64,000 nucleotides of DNA from contig NZ_BJEA01000007.1 of the NCBI RefSeq assembly GCF_005405425.1, positions 62,001 to 126,000 on the forward strand, read 5' to 3'. This stretch comes from Lactiplantibacillus modestisalitolerans. Lineage in GTDB: Bacteria; Bacillota; Bacilli; Lactobacillales; Lactobacillaceae. Shown in pieces: positions 1 through 6,851 of this stretch. Under the pieces are notes generated by a model. The model worked only from the letters and a program-made list of their open reading frames with translations. It searched no databases and was not told where the DNA came from. Made by a program: the position numbers and the translations under genes. Every line of letters begins with the position of its first letter. Positions within the stretch are counted from its first letter, which is position 1.

Positions 1-984
1 AACGGTTTCCGGACGGGCTTGAACAATCCATAGCCGGTTGGTATTCGTATCCAAAGCGTATTCCATATCCATGTAGCAACCGTAGTGCTGCTCGATCTTC
101 TTCGCGTAACCGGCCAATTCAATAACTTGTTCGTCGGTCAGCACTTGCTTGCCCTGTTGTTCAGCTGGCACCGGTTGTTCTTCAGTCCCACCGTCAGCAA
201 GCCGCTTCAACTGGATAGGTTGCTTAATAACGTTCTTTTCAACAATCTTCAAGCTGTCCTTGTCGATAACGAAGTGGTCCGGCGTTACCTTTCCTAAAAC
301 AATGTATTCACCTAGACCAAAGATTCCATCAATCACGATCTTCGAATCGTCACCATTAGCGACGTTGACGGAGAACATAATCCCGGAAGCCTTCGAGAAG
401 ACCATCATTTGAACCGCTGCCGATAGCGCAACCTTTTCATATGGGAAGTGTTGCTTGTGACGGTAGTAGGTGGCCCGGTCCGTAAAGAGCGATGAGTAAC
501 ACTGTTGAACGCGGTCAACCACGTCGTCGGCACCCTTAATGTTCAAATAGGATTCTTGTTGCCCCGCAAACGAAGCGTTTGGCAAATCTTCGGCAGTTGC
601 TGAAGACCGAATGGCAACGAACGGGTTCTTCTGACCCATTTTATCAGCTAAGTCCGCGTAAGCTTTTTCGATATCTTGCGCTAAATCAGCTGGCATTTTC
701 GCGTCAACGATTAAGTTGCGGATCTTTTCACAGGCCGCGTGTAATTCATCTGAATTTTCGTAGTCCTTAATACCTTCCAGCAAAGCGTTGACTTGATCAT
801 TTAATCCCGTTTCCTGCATAAAGTACCGATATGCGCGTGCGGTGGTGGCAAACCCGTACGGAACTGGTACGTCCATCGAAGAGGTCATTTCCCCTAGTGA
901 TGACGATTTGCCGCCGACCAGGTTGACGTCTTCTCGGTGTAATTCATCAAACCATAAAACATTTGCATTCTCTCGACTACTCAC
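1..984 (-). CDS. ppsA: Phosphoenolpyruvate synthase, N-terminal part (runs off the left edge)
   Basis: Converts pyruvate and ATP to PEP, AMP and phosphate (gluconeogenic, cytosolic). About 328 codons are in the window and cover the ATP-grasp-like PPDK N-terminal domain: VGGKSSSLGEM near residue 23, IRSSATAEDLPNASFAGQQE near 140, MFSVN near 190 and VQARPET at the edge. The phosphohistidine and PEP-binding domains must lie beyond position 1. The start is a GTG preceded by AGGGAGG at a good distance. A promoter and a cre site lie upstream, which fits repression when sugar is present. A PPDK-like PEP-utilising enzyme of another kind is possible, but the motifs fit PpsA. Confidence 0.88.
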   Translation of the reverse strand, partial: MSSRENANVLWFDELHREDVNLVGGKSSSLGEMTSSMDVPVPYGFATTARAYRYFMQETGLNDQVNALLEGIKDYENSDELHAACEKIRNLIVDAKMPADLAQDIEKAYADLADKMGQKNPFVAIRSSATAEDLPNASFAGQQESYLNIKGADDVVDRVQQCYSSLFTDRATYYRHKQHFPYEKVALSAAVQMMVFSKASGIMFSVNVANGDDSKIVIDGIFGLGEYIVLGKVTPDHFVIDKDSLKIVEKNVIKQPIQLKRLADGGTEEQPVPAEQQGKQVLTDEQVIELAGYAKKIEQHYGCYMDMEYALDTNTNRLWIVQARPETV

Positions 985-1045
985 GATATTACCTCCCTGT
1001 AATTTCCAACATGAAACCTATTTGTAAATGAACATAAAATCGTTA

Positions 1046-1060
1046 ATGTAAGCGATTACT
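1046..1060 (-). promoter_or_regulatory. CcpA cre site downstream of the ppsA start point
   Basis: The plus-strand 15-mer ATGTAAGCGATTACT fits the degenerate cre consensus WTGNAANCGNWNNCW at every position. It lies between the predicted transcription start (about 1066) and the GTG at 984, where bound CcpA would act as a roadblock. Catabolite repression of a gluconeogenic gene makes biological sense. Binding itself is inferred. Confidence 0.7.
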
Positions 1061-1072
1061 TTTTACAACTAT

Positions 1073-1101
1073 ATTGTAGTTCATCCGTGCACAAAATGTA
1101 A
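1073..1101 (-). promoter_or_regulatory. ppsA promoter
   Basis: On the minus strand TTACAT (1096-1101) and TACAAT (1073-1078) are separated by 17 bases. The transcript would begin near 1066 and carry a leader of about 80 nt that contains the cre site. Confidence 0.55.
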
Positions 1102-1340
1102 GACTATTTCAGGAAAAACCGGTTTAAAATCAATCCTTTTACAACGGTTAAATACTTTAATTCATTGTAGTACCAACGATAGTAGCTTTAACTCAAAAAT
1201 AAAATTAATTTTTGCTCAGAATTCTTAGCACTAGTTAATAAGATAAATAATTAACAATCTTGGTAAAAATAGCGCTTTTTACATAAAAAGAAAACTTCAT
1301 GAAAACCGCGCCCCGCCGGCCCCACTATTCGTCAACAAAA

Positions 1341-1387
1341 AGACCACGCGGGCCGGCGGTGTTAATCACCAGCGTCCGCGTGGTTTT
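1341..1387. terminator. Bidirectional terminator after the DUF2628 gene
   Basis: Perfect 9-bp stem ACCACGCGG (1343-1351) / CCGCGTGGT (1376-1384). A T-run follows on both strands (five T on plus, five on minus). It ends the minus-strand gene at 1431. Confidence 0.8.
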
Positions 1388-1430
1388 TAATGTTAGTTTT
1401 GATAACCGCATGGTTCACACCGGTTAGCGC

Positions 1431-1814
1431 CTAATGGGCAACGGGCGAATTAGGCTGCGGGGTTTCAATTTGATACCCGTTTGCCAGTAATTGATTTTCA
1501 AACCACGTGTCAAACATGAGGCCGTACCAAACTGCCCCCGCAAGGTTGATCACTACTTGTAACCCGCTACCAACCAGCATCTCTGCAATCATATTAACCC
1601 CAATCAGGGCCACAAACGGTACCGCCGCTTTTTGGATAAACCCCGGTGTCCGGTACTTTTGACTAAATAGTGCGTAAAAGAACGTGAAAATTAACGCCAA
1701 CCAGTTGATCGATCCCCGAACCGTCTTCCGGTCCGCCTGACCATTCGTGACCTTGACCAGAACGTGATCCTGTTTGACCCGCTGACTAAAATTGAACCAA
1801 TCTGAAAAATCCAT
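1431..1814 (-). CDS. DUF2628-like small membrane protein (copy 1)
   Basis: 127 residues of unknown function. A soluble N-terminus with a DWFNF motif is followed by hydrophobic segments near residues 35-55, 63-82 and 84-105. It ends with the conserved block WYGLMFDTWFENQLLANGY. It matches the protein at 33234-33620 over most of its length. The gene lies 17 bp downstream of a Mor-like HTH gene, and the same gene order is found at the second locus. It resembles DUF2628 proteins of lactobacilli, whose role is not known. The start codon has AGGAGGGC upstream. Confidence 0.75.
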   Translation of the reverse strand: MDFSDWFNFSQRVKQDHVLVKVTNGQADRKTVRGSINWLALIFTFFYALFSQKYRTPGFIQKAAVPFVALIGVNMIAEMLVGSGLQVVINLAGAVWYGLMFDTWFENQLLANGYQIETPQPNSPVAH

Positions 1815-1831
1815 TATAAAGCCCTCCTTTT

Positions 1832-2101
1832 TTAATCCTGATCCGCGCGTTCTGCTCGAATCACTTGGTTAATCCACCGCTGTGAATAACCGTAATAATT
1901 GGCCAGTTGATAACTATTGTGACCGTTATACCGGTGGATAACTTGCTGGGCTGCCAATTCCCGGTCATACATGTGAATCGGTAACGTCAGTTGCATCCCG
2001 CGGTACTGATCATAAATTTTTAACATCCCATCGACACCGATTAGATCACTCACACCCCGATAAAAGGTTTGTAACGCCGCCACGTCAACTTCTTTTGCCA
2101 T
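1832..2101 (-). CDS. Mor-type helix-turn-helix protein (copy 1)
   Basis: 89 residues. The core (GVDGMLKIYDQYRGMQLTLP, then NGHNSYQLANYYGYSQRWINQVIR) resembles the Mor/C transcription activator family of phage Mu: an N-terminal dimerisation part and a C-terminal helix-turn-helix at about residues 58-82. The start is supported by GGGGAGG seven bases upstream. A paralog at 33640-33897 also precedes a DUF2628 gene. It probably regulates or works with that membrane protein, which is an inference from linkage only. Confidence 0.7.
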   Translation of the reverse strand: MAKEVDVAALQTFYRGVSDLIGVDGMLKIYDQYRGMQLTLPIHMYDRELAAQQVIHRYNGHNSYQLANYYGYSQRWINQVIRAERADQD

Positions 2102-2236
2102 CCAGACACCTCCCCAAATTAGTCGTGTTCCTTAACAACGGCTTAATTATAGCGGCTTCATCAGGATTGCCACAGTCCCGTTTAACGCGTCATTCGGGGT
2201 GCGGTTATGCGCGTTCTTTAACCGGCTGTTTTCCAC

Positions 2237-2245
2237 TGTGGATAA
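2237..2245 (-). promoter_or_regulatory. Isolated perfect DnaA box
   Basis: TGTGGATAA on plus (TTATCCACA on minus) lies in the gap between the Mor-like gene and the murI terminator. A single box can occur by chance. It is noted because a cluster exists at 31.9-32.1 kb. Confidence 0.3.
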
Positions 2246-2255
2246 CTCAATACAA

Positions 2256-2345
2256 CGCAAAAAAGCTGCGACCGAAGTCACAGCCTCATGTTAATAGCCG
2301 AAACGTGCTCAAAAGTTAGCTAGCTTTTGACACACTCGCCCTTTC
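2256..2345 (-). terminator. murI terminator within a recurring intergenic element (copy A)
   Basis: Reading on minus after murI: GAGTGT, an imperfect palindrome CAAAAGCTAGCTAACTTTTG, GCACGTTTCGG, then CTATTAACATGAGG, then a hairpin (GGCTGTGAC cttcg-type loop, GTCGCAGC) with six T and GCG. The same order of parts is found at 30034-30122, and the final hairpin recurs at 34080-34108. This is a shared terminator cassette and not a gene-specific sequence. Confidence 0.75.
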
Positions 2346-2349
2346 AAAT

Positions 2350-3123
2350 TTAACCTTCTAAACCTAATAGCTGACGATACAACGCTAATTCTGCCGGCGT
2401 TTTACGGCTACTCATTAATTGAATCTGCTGGACGTGCGGGGTCACGTTCAAAAGCTGACGGCGCTGGAGATGCCGTTGTAAATTGGCCGCCACCCCCGCA
2501 TCACCCGTATAAACTGTCGGCAATTGCGCCAATTCGGCCTGAATTTCATCTGCCACGAACGGGTAGTGGGTGCACCCCAGCACAACGGCATCAATCGTCT
2601 GATTGGCATAGGGTTGTAGCAACTGATGAAGTAGCGCCTGGACTTGCTCCGCATCGGCCTGGTGCTCAATTAATTCGGCAAGTCCCGGGCATGCCTGGGG
2701 ATAAATCGTTGCTTGCCCCTGAAAACGGGCCACCTGCGCCTTCAACTTGGGGAGGCTTAGCGTTAAGGCTGTCCCCAGTACCAAAATTCGTTTATGGCCC
2801 GCATCCACCGCCGCTTTCAAAGCCGGTTCGATTCCGAGCAAGTCTAGCTCGGGATGAGCTGCCATCAGCTGGGGCTTAGCCGCACTGGTGGCAGTGTTAC
2901 AGGCAATGACGATGGTCTTCACGTGAACGGCTTGCAATTGTTGCACGACCCGCTCCGATAACCGCTGCACCTCAACCTGGCTCTTATTGCCGTACGGCGC
3001 GTTGGCCGAATCACCAAAGAAGACGAAATCTTCATTCGGTAATTGCTGGGCAAGCACCCGTAAAGTACTAAGGCCACCAACGCCCGAATCGAAGACGCCA
3101 ATTGGGTCTGAACGTTGACTCAC
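2350..3123 (-). CDS. murI: Glutamate racemase
   Basis: Makes D-glutamate for peptidoglycan. 257 residues, normal for the family. It starts with PIGVFDSGVGGLSTLR (substrate loop), then FFGDSANAPYG. The two catalytic cysteines are in IACNTATSAA (about residue 75) and VVLGCTHYPF (about 185). GTG start with GGGGGG upstream. It follows the small Cys-protein gene by 48 bp on the same strand, so it is probably the last gene of the trxB operon. The shared terminator cassette follows directly. Confidence 0.95.
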   Translation of the reverse strand: MSQRSDPIGVFDSGVGGLSTLRVLAQQLPNEDFVFFGDSANAPYGNKSQVEVQRLSERVVQQLQAVHVKTIVIACNTATSAAKPQLMAAHPELDLLGIEPALKAAVDAGHKRILVLGTALTLSLPKLKAQVARFQGQATIYPQACPGLAELIEHQADAEQVQALLHQLLQPYANQTIDAVVLGCTHYPFVADEIQAELAQLPTVYTGDAGVAANLQRHLQRRQLLNVTPHVQQIQLMSSRKTPAELALYRQLLGLEG

Positions 3124-3171
3124 AGTACCACCCCCCTGGATAAAATCCGCTCAACCGCACCCAGTCACAAC

Positions 3172-3303
3172 CTACTTATCGGCTGCCTGGCGGTGTTGTT
3201 CAATGTTGCAACCTTCCGGGCCGCAAACCGCGCTTGCGTCATCGTTTCCAAACGTTTCAAAATTAGGTTGAGTCTGCTGCTGCTTTTCATCTTGCTTAGT
3301 CAT
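3172..3303 (-). CDS. 43-residue Cys-containing protein of the thioredoxin operon
   Basis: A short gene below common length cut-offs. The frame runs ATG ACT AAG CAA GAT and ends TAG. Its ATG overlaps the stop of the upstream FrnE-like gene (TAATG), the same junction as between trxA and the FrnE gene, so it is very probably translated by coupling. The protein is hydrophilic and Gln-rich at the N-terminus, then VCGPEGCNIEQH: two cysteines four residues apart (C-G-P-E-G-C), then a His. The motif recalls a redox-active or metal-binding site, but I do not recognise the family. Its position suggests a substrate or helper of the thiol system. Confidence 0.72.
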   Translation of the reverse strand: MTKQDEKQQQTQPNFETFGNDDASAVCGPEGCNIEQHRQAADK

Positions 3304-3956
3304 TAAGCTTCAACCTCCTTTGCTTGAATTTGTTTCAACGCGTCCACCATCGTGTCATATGGTTGGGCACCTGAAATCCCGTAATGATTATTAATGACGA
3401 AGAACGGCGCACCGTGAATTCCCAATTGTTGCGCTTCGGCTTCATCCGTACGCACCGCCTGCTCAAACTGGTTACTTGCAAGTACCGCCTGAACTTCAGT
3501 TGCGTCCAAACCACTCTTGACCGCTGCGGCTGTCAAAACGGCGTGATCCGCAATGGATTCACCCTGACTAAAGTAAACTTGGTACAACGCGTTAATGACC
3601 CGCTCCGTTAAGTCGGCATCGTGCTTAGTCGCCGCAAACTTAATGACCCGGTGAGCATCCAGCGTATTTGTCGGGACGGCGTTAATCAAGTCCACCTTCA
3701 AACCGTCTTCAGCTCCCATGGCCGCGATTTGGTTCATTTGGGCCCGCGCTTGGTCGCGCGACATGCCGTGACCAGTTGAAAAATTAGTCACCATGTCCGC
3801 TTTAGTGGTCGTCGGTAACGTTGGGTCCAGTTGGAAAGCCTTGAATTCTAACGGCGTCGTTGCCGCCAACCCTAATTCTTTAAGGGCGCGTTTCATGCGG
3901 GTTGATCCAATGTAACAAAACGGGCACGCAATGTCTGACCAGTATTTAATTTCCAT
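3303..3956 (-). CDS. DsbA-family (FrnE-like) thiol oxidoreductase
   Basis: 217 residues. Thioredoxin fold with inserted helical domain. The CxxC site is at the N-terminus (YWSDIACPFCYIGSTRMK, Cys 11 and 14) and the cis-Pro loop is near GIHGAPFFVINNHYGISGAQP (about 180-198). There is no signal peptide, so it acts in the cytosol, as FrnE-type proteins do. It is translationally coupled to trxA upstream and to the 43-residue protein downstream (TAATG at both junctions). The role is disulfide exchange or isomerisation. The exact substrate is not shown. Confidence 0.85.
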   Translation of the reverse strand: MEIKYWSDIACPFCYIGSTRMKRALKELGLAATTPLEFKAFQLDPTLPTTTKADMVTNFSTGHGMSRDQARAQMNQIAAMGAEDGLKVDLINAVPTNTLDAHRVIKFAATKHDADLTERVINALYQVYFSQGESIADHAVLTAAAVKSGLDATEVQAVLASNQFEQAVRTDEAEAQQLGIHGAPFFVINNHYGISGAQPYDTMVDALKQIQAKEVEA

Positions 3957-4285
3957 TAGTTAGTTTCCTCCAATGTTGTGTACTTTGCTAAAACGGCCTT
4001 CAGTTGGTGCTTCGTCCGGAGACCGACAAGTTTTTCAACCACCCGGCCGTCCTTCTTAATGAGCAGCGTTGGGATCGACATAATGTCAAATTTTGCTGCG
4101 GTGGCTGCGTTGTGATCAACGTCCACCTTGCTAATCGCGACCTTACCAGCTAGGTCGCGGTCCAAATCCTCGATGACCGGACTTTGCATCCGGCAGGGAC
4201 CACACCATTCCGCCCAAAAATCCGTTAGTGTAACGCCGTGCGCCGTCGCGCGTTCAAACGTTTGATCTGTTAATGCTTTAACCAT
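3956..4285 (-). CDS. trxA: Thioredoxin
   Basis: 109 residues with the canonical site FWAEWCGPCRMQSP (Cys near 28 and 31), KVDVDHNAATAAKFDIMSIPT (cis-Pro) and a C-terminal GLRTK segment. Reduced by the product of the gene just upstream (trxB), which it overlaps by 8 bp. It supplies electrons to cytosolic disulfides. The operon order trxB-trxA-dsbA-like is a compact thiol-redox unit. Confidence 0.93.
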   Translation of the reverse strand: MVKALTDQTFERATAHGVTLTDFWAEWCGPCRMQSPVIEDLDRDLAGKVAISKVDVDHNAATAAKFDIMSIPTLLIKKDGRVVEKLVGLRTKHQLKAVLAKYTTLEETN

Positions 4286-5228
4286 TGATTACTACCCCCG
4301 CGTGTTTAAGTTGTGCAACGTAATTGAAAACCGCCTGACCCGCAATACCGCCATCACCGACCGCCGTTGTGATTTGGCGAAGTTGCTTTTGGCGGACGTC
4401 CCCAATCGCGTAAATACCAGGAATCGTCGTTTGCATTTGCTCGTCCGTTAAAATCCAGCCCGCATCATCCGTAATGTTCAAGTTCTTGAACATCGCCGTC
4501 ATCGGCTCCGCGCCGACATAAATAAAGACGCCGTCAGTGGGAACGGTCCGTGTTTGGTCGGTTTGGCGATCGTAAACTTGTACGCCCGTCACCTTGCGCT
4601 CATCACCAACGATCGCCGTAACCTGACTGTGCCAAGTAAAACGCATCCGCTCGTTATCAAAAGCGCGTTCTTGAAGTAACTGTTCGGCGCGAAGTTGGTC
4701 GCGGCGATGCACCACTTGGACGCCATCCGTCACGTTCGCCAAGTAAAGGCCTTCTTCGATAGCAGAATTGCCACCCCCAACGACGGTTACCTGCTTTTGG
4801 CGGTAAAACGCGCCGTCGCAAACGGCACAGTACGAAACGCCCCGACCACTATAGGCTTCCTCGCCAGGAATACCGAGTTTACGCGGTTGGGAACCAGTGG
4901 CGATAATCACGGCGGCCGTGACGAATTCGTCATTATCAGTCACGATGTGCTTTAAGCCCTGCGCATCCACTTCAACGCCGACGACGTTTCCGTATTGATA
5001 TTCCGCGCCGAATTGGGTTGCGCTTCGATACATTTTTTCTGCGAGGTCTGGCCCCATAATTCCCTCAAACCCCGGGTAATTTTCAATTTCGGCCGTGTTG
5101 TTCATCTGACCACCATAAATTCCCCGGTCTAAAATCGCGACCTTTAAGTTGGCCCGTGAAGCGTACAGGGCGGCGGTCAACCCACCGGGACCCGCACCAA
5201 TCACGACAACGTCATACTGTTTTGTCAT
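4278..5228 (-). CDS. trxB: Thioredoxin reductase (NADPH)
   Basis: 316 residues, the usual length. FAD-binding GAGPGGLTAALYASRA at the N-terminus, redox-active CAVCDG near residue 136, NADPH-binding GGGNSAIEEG near 155, and a C-terminal FAD motif GIYAIGDVRQKQLRQ. It is the first gene of the redox operon. Transcription starts from a promoter whose start region is covered by a palindrome also found before the arsR-rhodanese gene upstream, so the operon is likely repressed by that protein. Confidence 0.95.
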   Translation of the reverse strand: MTKQYDVVVIGAGPGGLTAALYASRANLKVAILDRGIYGGQMNNTAEIENYPGFEGIMGPDLAEKMYRSATQFGAEYQYGNVVGVEVDAQGLKHIVTDNDEFVTAAVIIATGSQPRKLGIPGEEAYSGRGVSYCAVCDGAFYRQKQVTVVGGGNSAIEEGLYLANVTDGVQVVHRRDQLRAEQLLQERAFDNERMRFTWHSQVTAIVGDERKVTGVQVYDRQTDQTRTVPTDGVFIYVGAEPMTAMFKNLNITDDAGWILTDEQMQTTIPGIYAIGDVRQKQLRQITTAVGDGGIAGQAVFNYVAQLKHAGVVING

Positions 5229-5250
5229 TTTCTAACCTCCGTTTTCAGTC

Positions 5251-5274
5251 CTATTCAACTGATTGATTGAATAG
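5251..5274. promoter_or_regulatory. Operator of the trxB operon (ArsR-rhodanese site)
   Basis: Perfect inverted repeat CTATTCAA (5251-5258) / TTGAATAG (5267-5274) with an 8-base gap. It lies directly downstream of the -10 box. The same ATTCAA-N8-TTGAAT, with the same flank TAACTATTCAATCAAT on minus, is found before the arsR-rhodanese gene. Repressor identity is inferred from this sharing. Confidence 0.75.
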
Positions 5275-5278
5275 TTAA

Positions 5279-5306
5279 ATATTAGCAGATAATTACTAGA
5301 AGTCAA
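5279..5306 (-). promoter_or_regulatory. trxB promoter
   Basis: TTGACT (5301-5306) and TAATAT (5279-5284) on minus with a 16-base spacer. The operator begins five bases after the -10 box. Confidence 0.7.
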
Positions 5307-5404
5307 TTCTAAAGTTTCGTGGGACTTTCTGATTGGGGGCCATCCGACGACGACTAAGACTGAAGGCATGCGCGCTGACCGGTGTCAGACCCGCCTTAAC
5401 ACTA

Positions 5405-5451
5405 CAAAAAGGACGACTAGCTGACAATTCGCTCTGTCAGTTAGTCGTCCT
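5405..5451 (-). terminator. Terminator of the arsR-rhodanese gene
   Basis: 16-base arms with one mismatch (5410-5425 and 5436-5451), followed by five to six T on the minus strand. It separates the regulator gene from the trxB operon, so trxB needs its own promoter. Confidence 0.85.
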
Positions 5452-5471
5452 GATCATTTGTTTAGTTCGTT

Positions 5472-6143
5472 TTAACGAGTAGTTTCAGTTTGCTTAGCTG
5501 CAAACTGGCGCCAGTCATAATAACTCTCATTCAAGCTATAAGCGTGGCGCCCGTGCTCATTTAGTAACCGGGTGGCCTGATTGGTCAACGCACAGAGGTG
5601 TCCCCGGCAGTAAACAATGATGTCTTGGCTTGGTTGCAGTTCAGCCAACCGATCTTGTAAATGTTCAATTGGAATGTTGACCGCCCCGGCAATGTGCCCC
5701 GCTTGGTATTCCTCCACGGGACGGACGTCCAATAACTGAACGTCATCCCGGGTAACCAGCTTCATAGCAGCTGCCAAATCAAGCGTTTGAACATTTTCAG
5801 TTGCATCAAAATCGCGTTGAATTTGACGCATGGTCGCCAGCTGGCTCTCACCGACGTCCCTTAAAAGGTAAAATAGTTGCGCAACTTGGTCGGAGGCCAA
5901 CTCATAAATAACGAAGTTACCACGTTTGGCCCGGCTCACTAAGTTCGCCTCGCGTAACGTTTGTAAGTGCCGCGACGTATTGGCAATGCTCATTCCGGAT
6001 TGACGGGCTAGCGTTTCAACCGTCTTGGGGCTTTGCACGAGTAAGTCCATTAATTCTAACCGGCGGTCACTGGAAAGACTCTTCCCCACCTTCGCAAGTT
6101 CCGCATACAGGCTCGCCTTGTACGCATCCGCAGTTTGATTCAT
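5472..6143 (-). CDS. ArsR-family repressor fused to a rhodanese domain
   Basis: 223 residues. The N-terminal winged helix (about 15-95) reads SSDRRLELMDLLVQSPKTVETLARQSGMSIANTSRHLQTLREANLV. The C-terminal rhodanese domain (about 125-215) has LLDVRPVEEYQAGHIAGAVNIP and the active loop YCRGHLC. The only two cysteines of the protein are in that loop and the DNA-binding half has none, so sensing (sulfane sulfur or oxidant) probably uses the rhodanese domain. Own promoter and operator are the same type as at trxB, so it is likely autoregulated. A direct metal-sensing role is unlikely without cysteines in the HTH part. Confidence 0.88.
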   Translation of the reverse strand: MNQTADAYKASLYAELAKVGKSLSSDRRLELMDLLVQSPKTVETLARQSGMSIANTSRHLQTLREANLVSRAKRGNFVIYELASDQVAQLFYLLRDVGESQLATMRQIQRDFDATENVQTLDLAAAMKLVTRDDVQLLDVRPVEEYQAGHIAGAVNIPIEHLQDRLAELQPSQDIIVYCRGHLCALTNQATRLLNEHGRHAYSLNESYYDWRQFAAKQTETTR

Positions 6144-6174
6144 GTCGCTGCCTCCCGTTCTTTAATCGTTCTCA

Positions 6175-6194
6175 ATTCAATTAATTGATTGAAT
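6175..6194. promoter_or_regulatory. Operator of the arsR-rhodanese gene
   Basis: ATTCAA (6175-6180) and TTGAAT (6189-6194) with an 8-base gap, just downstream of the -10 box. Arms, gap length and flank match the trxB operator, which supports a two-promoter regulon. Confidence 0.75.
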
Positions 6195-6200
6195 AGTTAC

Positions 6201-6228
6201 ATCTTACCCTTTTGCGCTGGATTGTCAA
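6201..6228 (-). promoter_or_regulatory. arsR-rhodanese promoter
   Basis: TTGACA (6223-6228) and TAAGAT (6201-6206) on minus with 16 bases between. Layout is identical to the trxB promoter. Confidence 0.72.
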
Positions 6229-6322
6229 TGATTCTGCCGTTGGCGGTGCTCGCAAGCCTGAAGCAACCGAAACAGTTATCAATGTGCTAAGCTAAACCTA
6301 ATTTTTTAAGGAGGCTTCGCCC

Positions 6323-6805
6323 ATGCAAATTCGTCCCATCACCGCGGCCGACGACGCGGCCATGCAAACCATCATTCAACAGGCCCTCAAAGCCGCTAAA
6401 CTTGATATTCCGGGCACCGCCTACTTCGACGCAAATCTAGCCCACCTGTCAGCCTTTTACGCTGCGCGCCCCGACCGCGCCTACTGGGTCGTCGTTGACT
6501 CTCAGGGAACCGTCGTTGGTGGTGCCGGCTGTGGCGAATACGGTACCGGCCAGCACGTCGCCGAATTGCAAAAACTTTACTTACGGCCGGATGCTCGCGG
6601 TCACGGATTGAGCTACCAATTAATTGACCAGGTTACGGCTTTTGCCCGTCAGACCGGGTATCAGCAGCTTTACTTGGAGTCCAGTCACCGGCTAGCCGCC
6701 GCCCTGCACGTTTACGATCGGAGCGGTTTTACCCGCCTCGACCAACCATTGGCGGTGGCCGTTCATTCGGCAATGGATCGCTTCTACATTAAATCACTAC
6801 AATAA
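6323..6805 (+). CDS. GNAT-family N-acetyltransferase
   Basis: 160 residues. Acetyl-CoA-binding motif LQKLYLRPDARGHGLSYQLI near residues 88-107, then YLESSHRLAAALHVYDRSGF typical of the GNAT C-terminal half. AAGGAGG lies upstream of the ATG. The substrate cannot be read from the sequence. It is a lone plus-strand gene converging on malR and sharing its terminator. Confidence 0.85.
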   Translation: MQIRPITAADDAAMQTIIQQALKAAKLDIPGTAYFDANLAHLSAFYAARPDRAYWVVVDSQGTVVGGAGCGEYGTGQHVAELQKLYLRPDARGHGLSYQLIDQVTAFARQTGYQQLYLESSHRLAAALHVYDRSGFTRLDQPLAVAVHSAMDRFYIKSLQ

Positions 6806-6851
6806 AAAAATCAGGCTAAGGGTGCGGTTAAACCCCCTTAGCCTGATTTTT
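6806..6851. terminator. Bidirectional terminator between the GNAT and malR genes
   Basis: Arms AAAATCAGGCTAAGGG and CCCTTAGCCTGATTTT around an 11-13 base loop. A/T runs on both sides make it work for both converging genes. It overlaps the malR stop. Confidence 0.85.
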
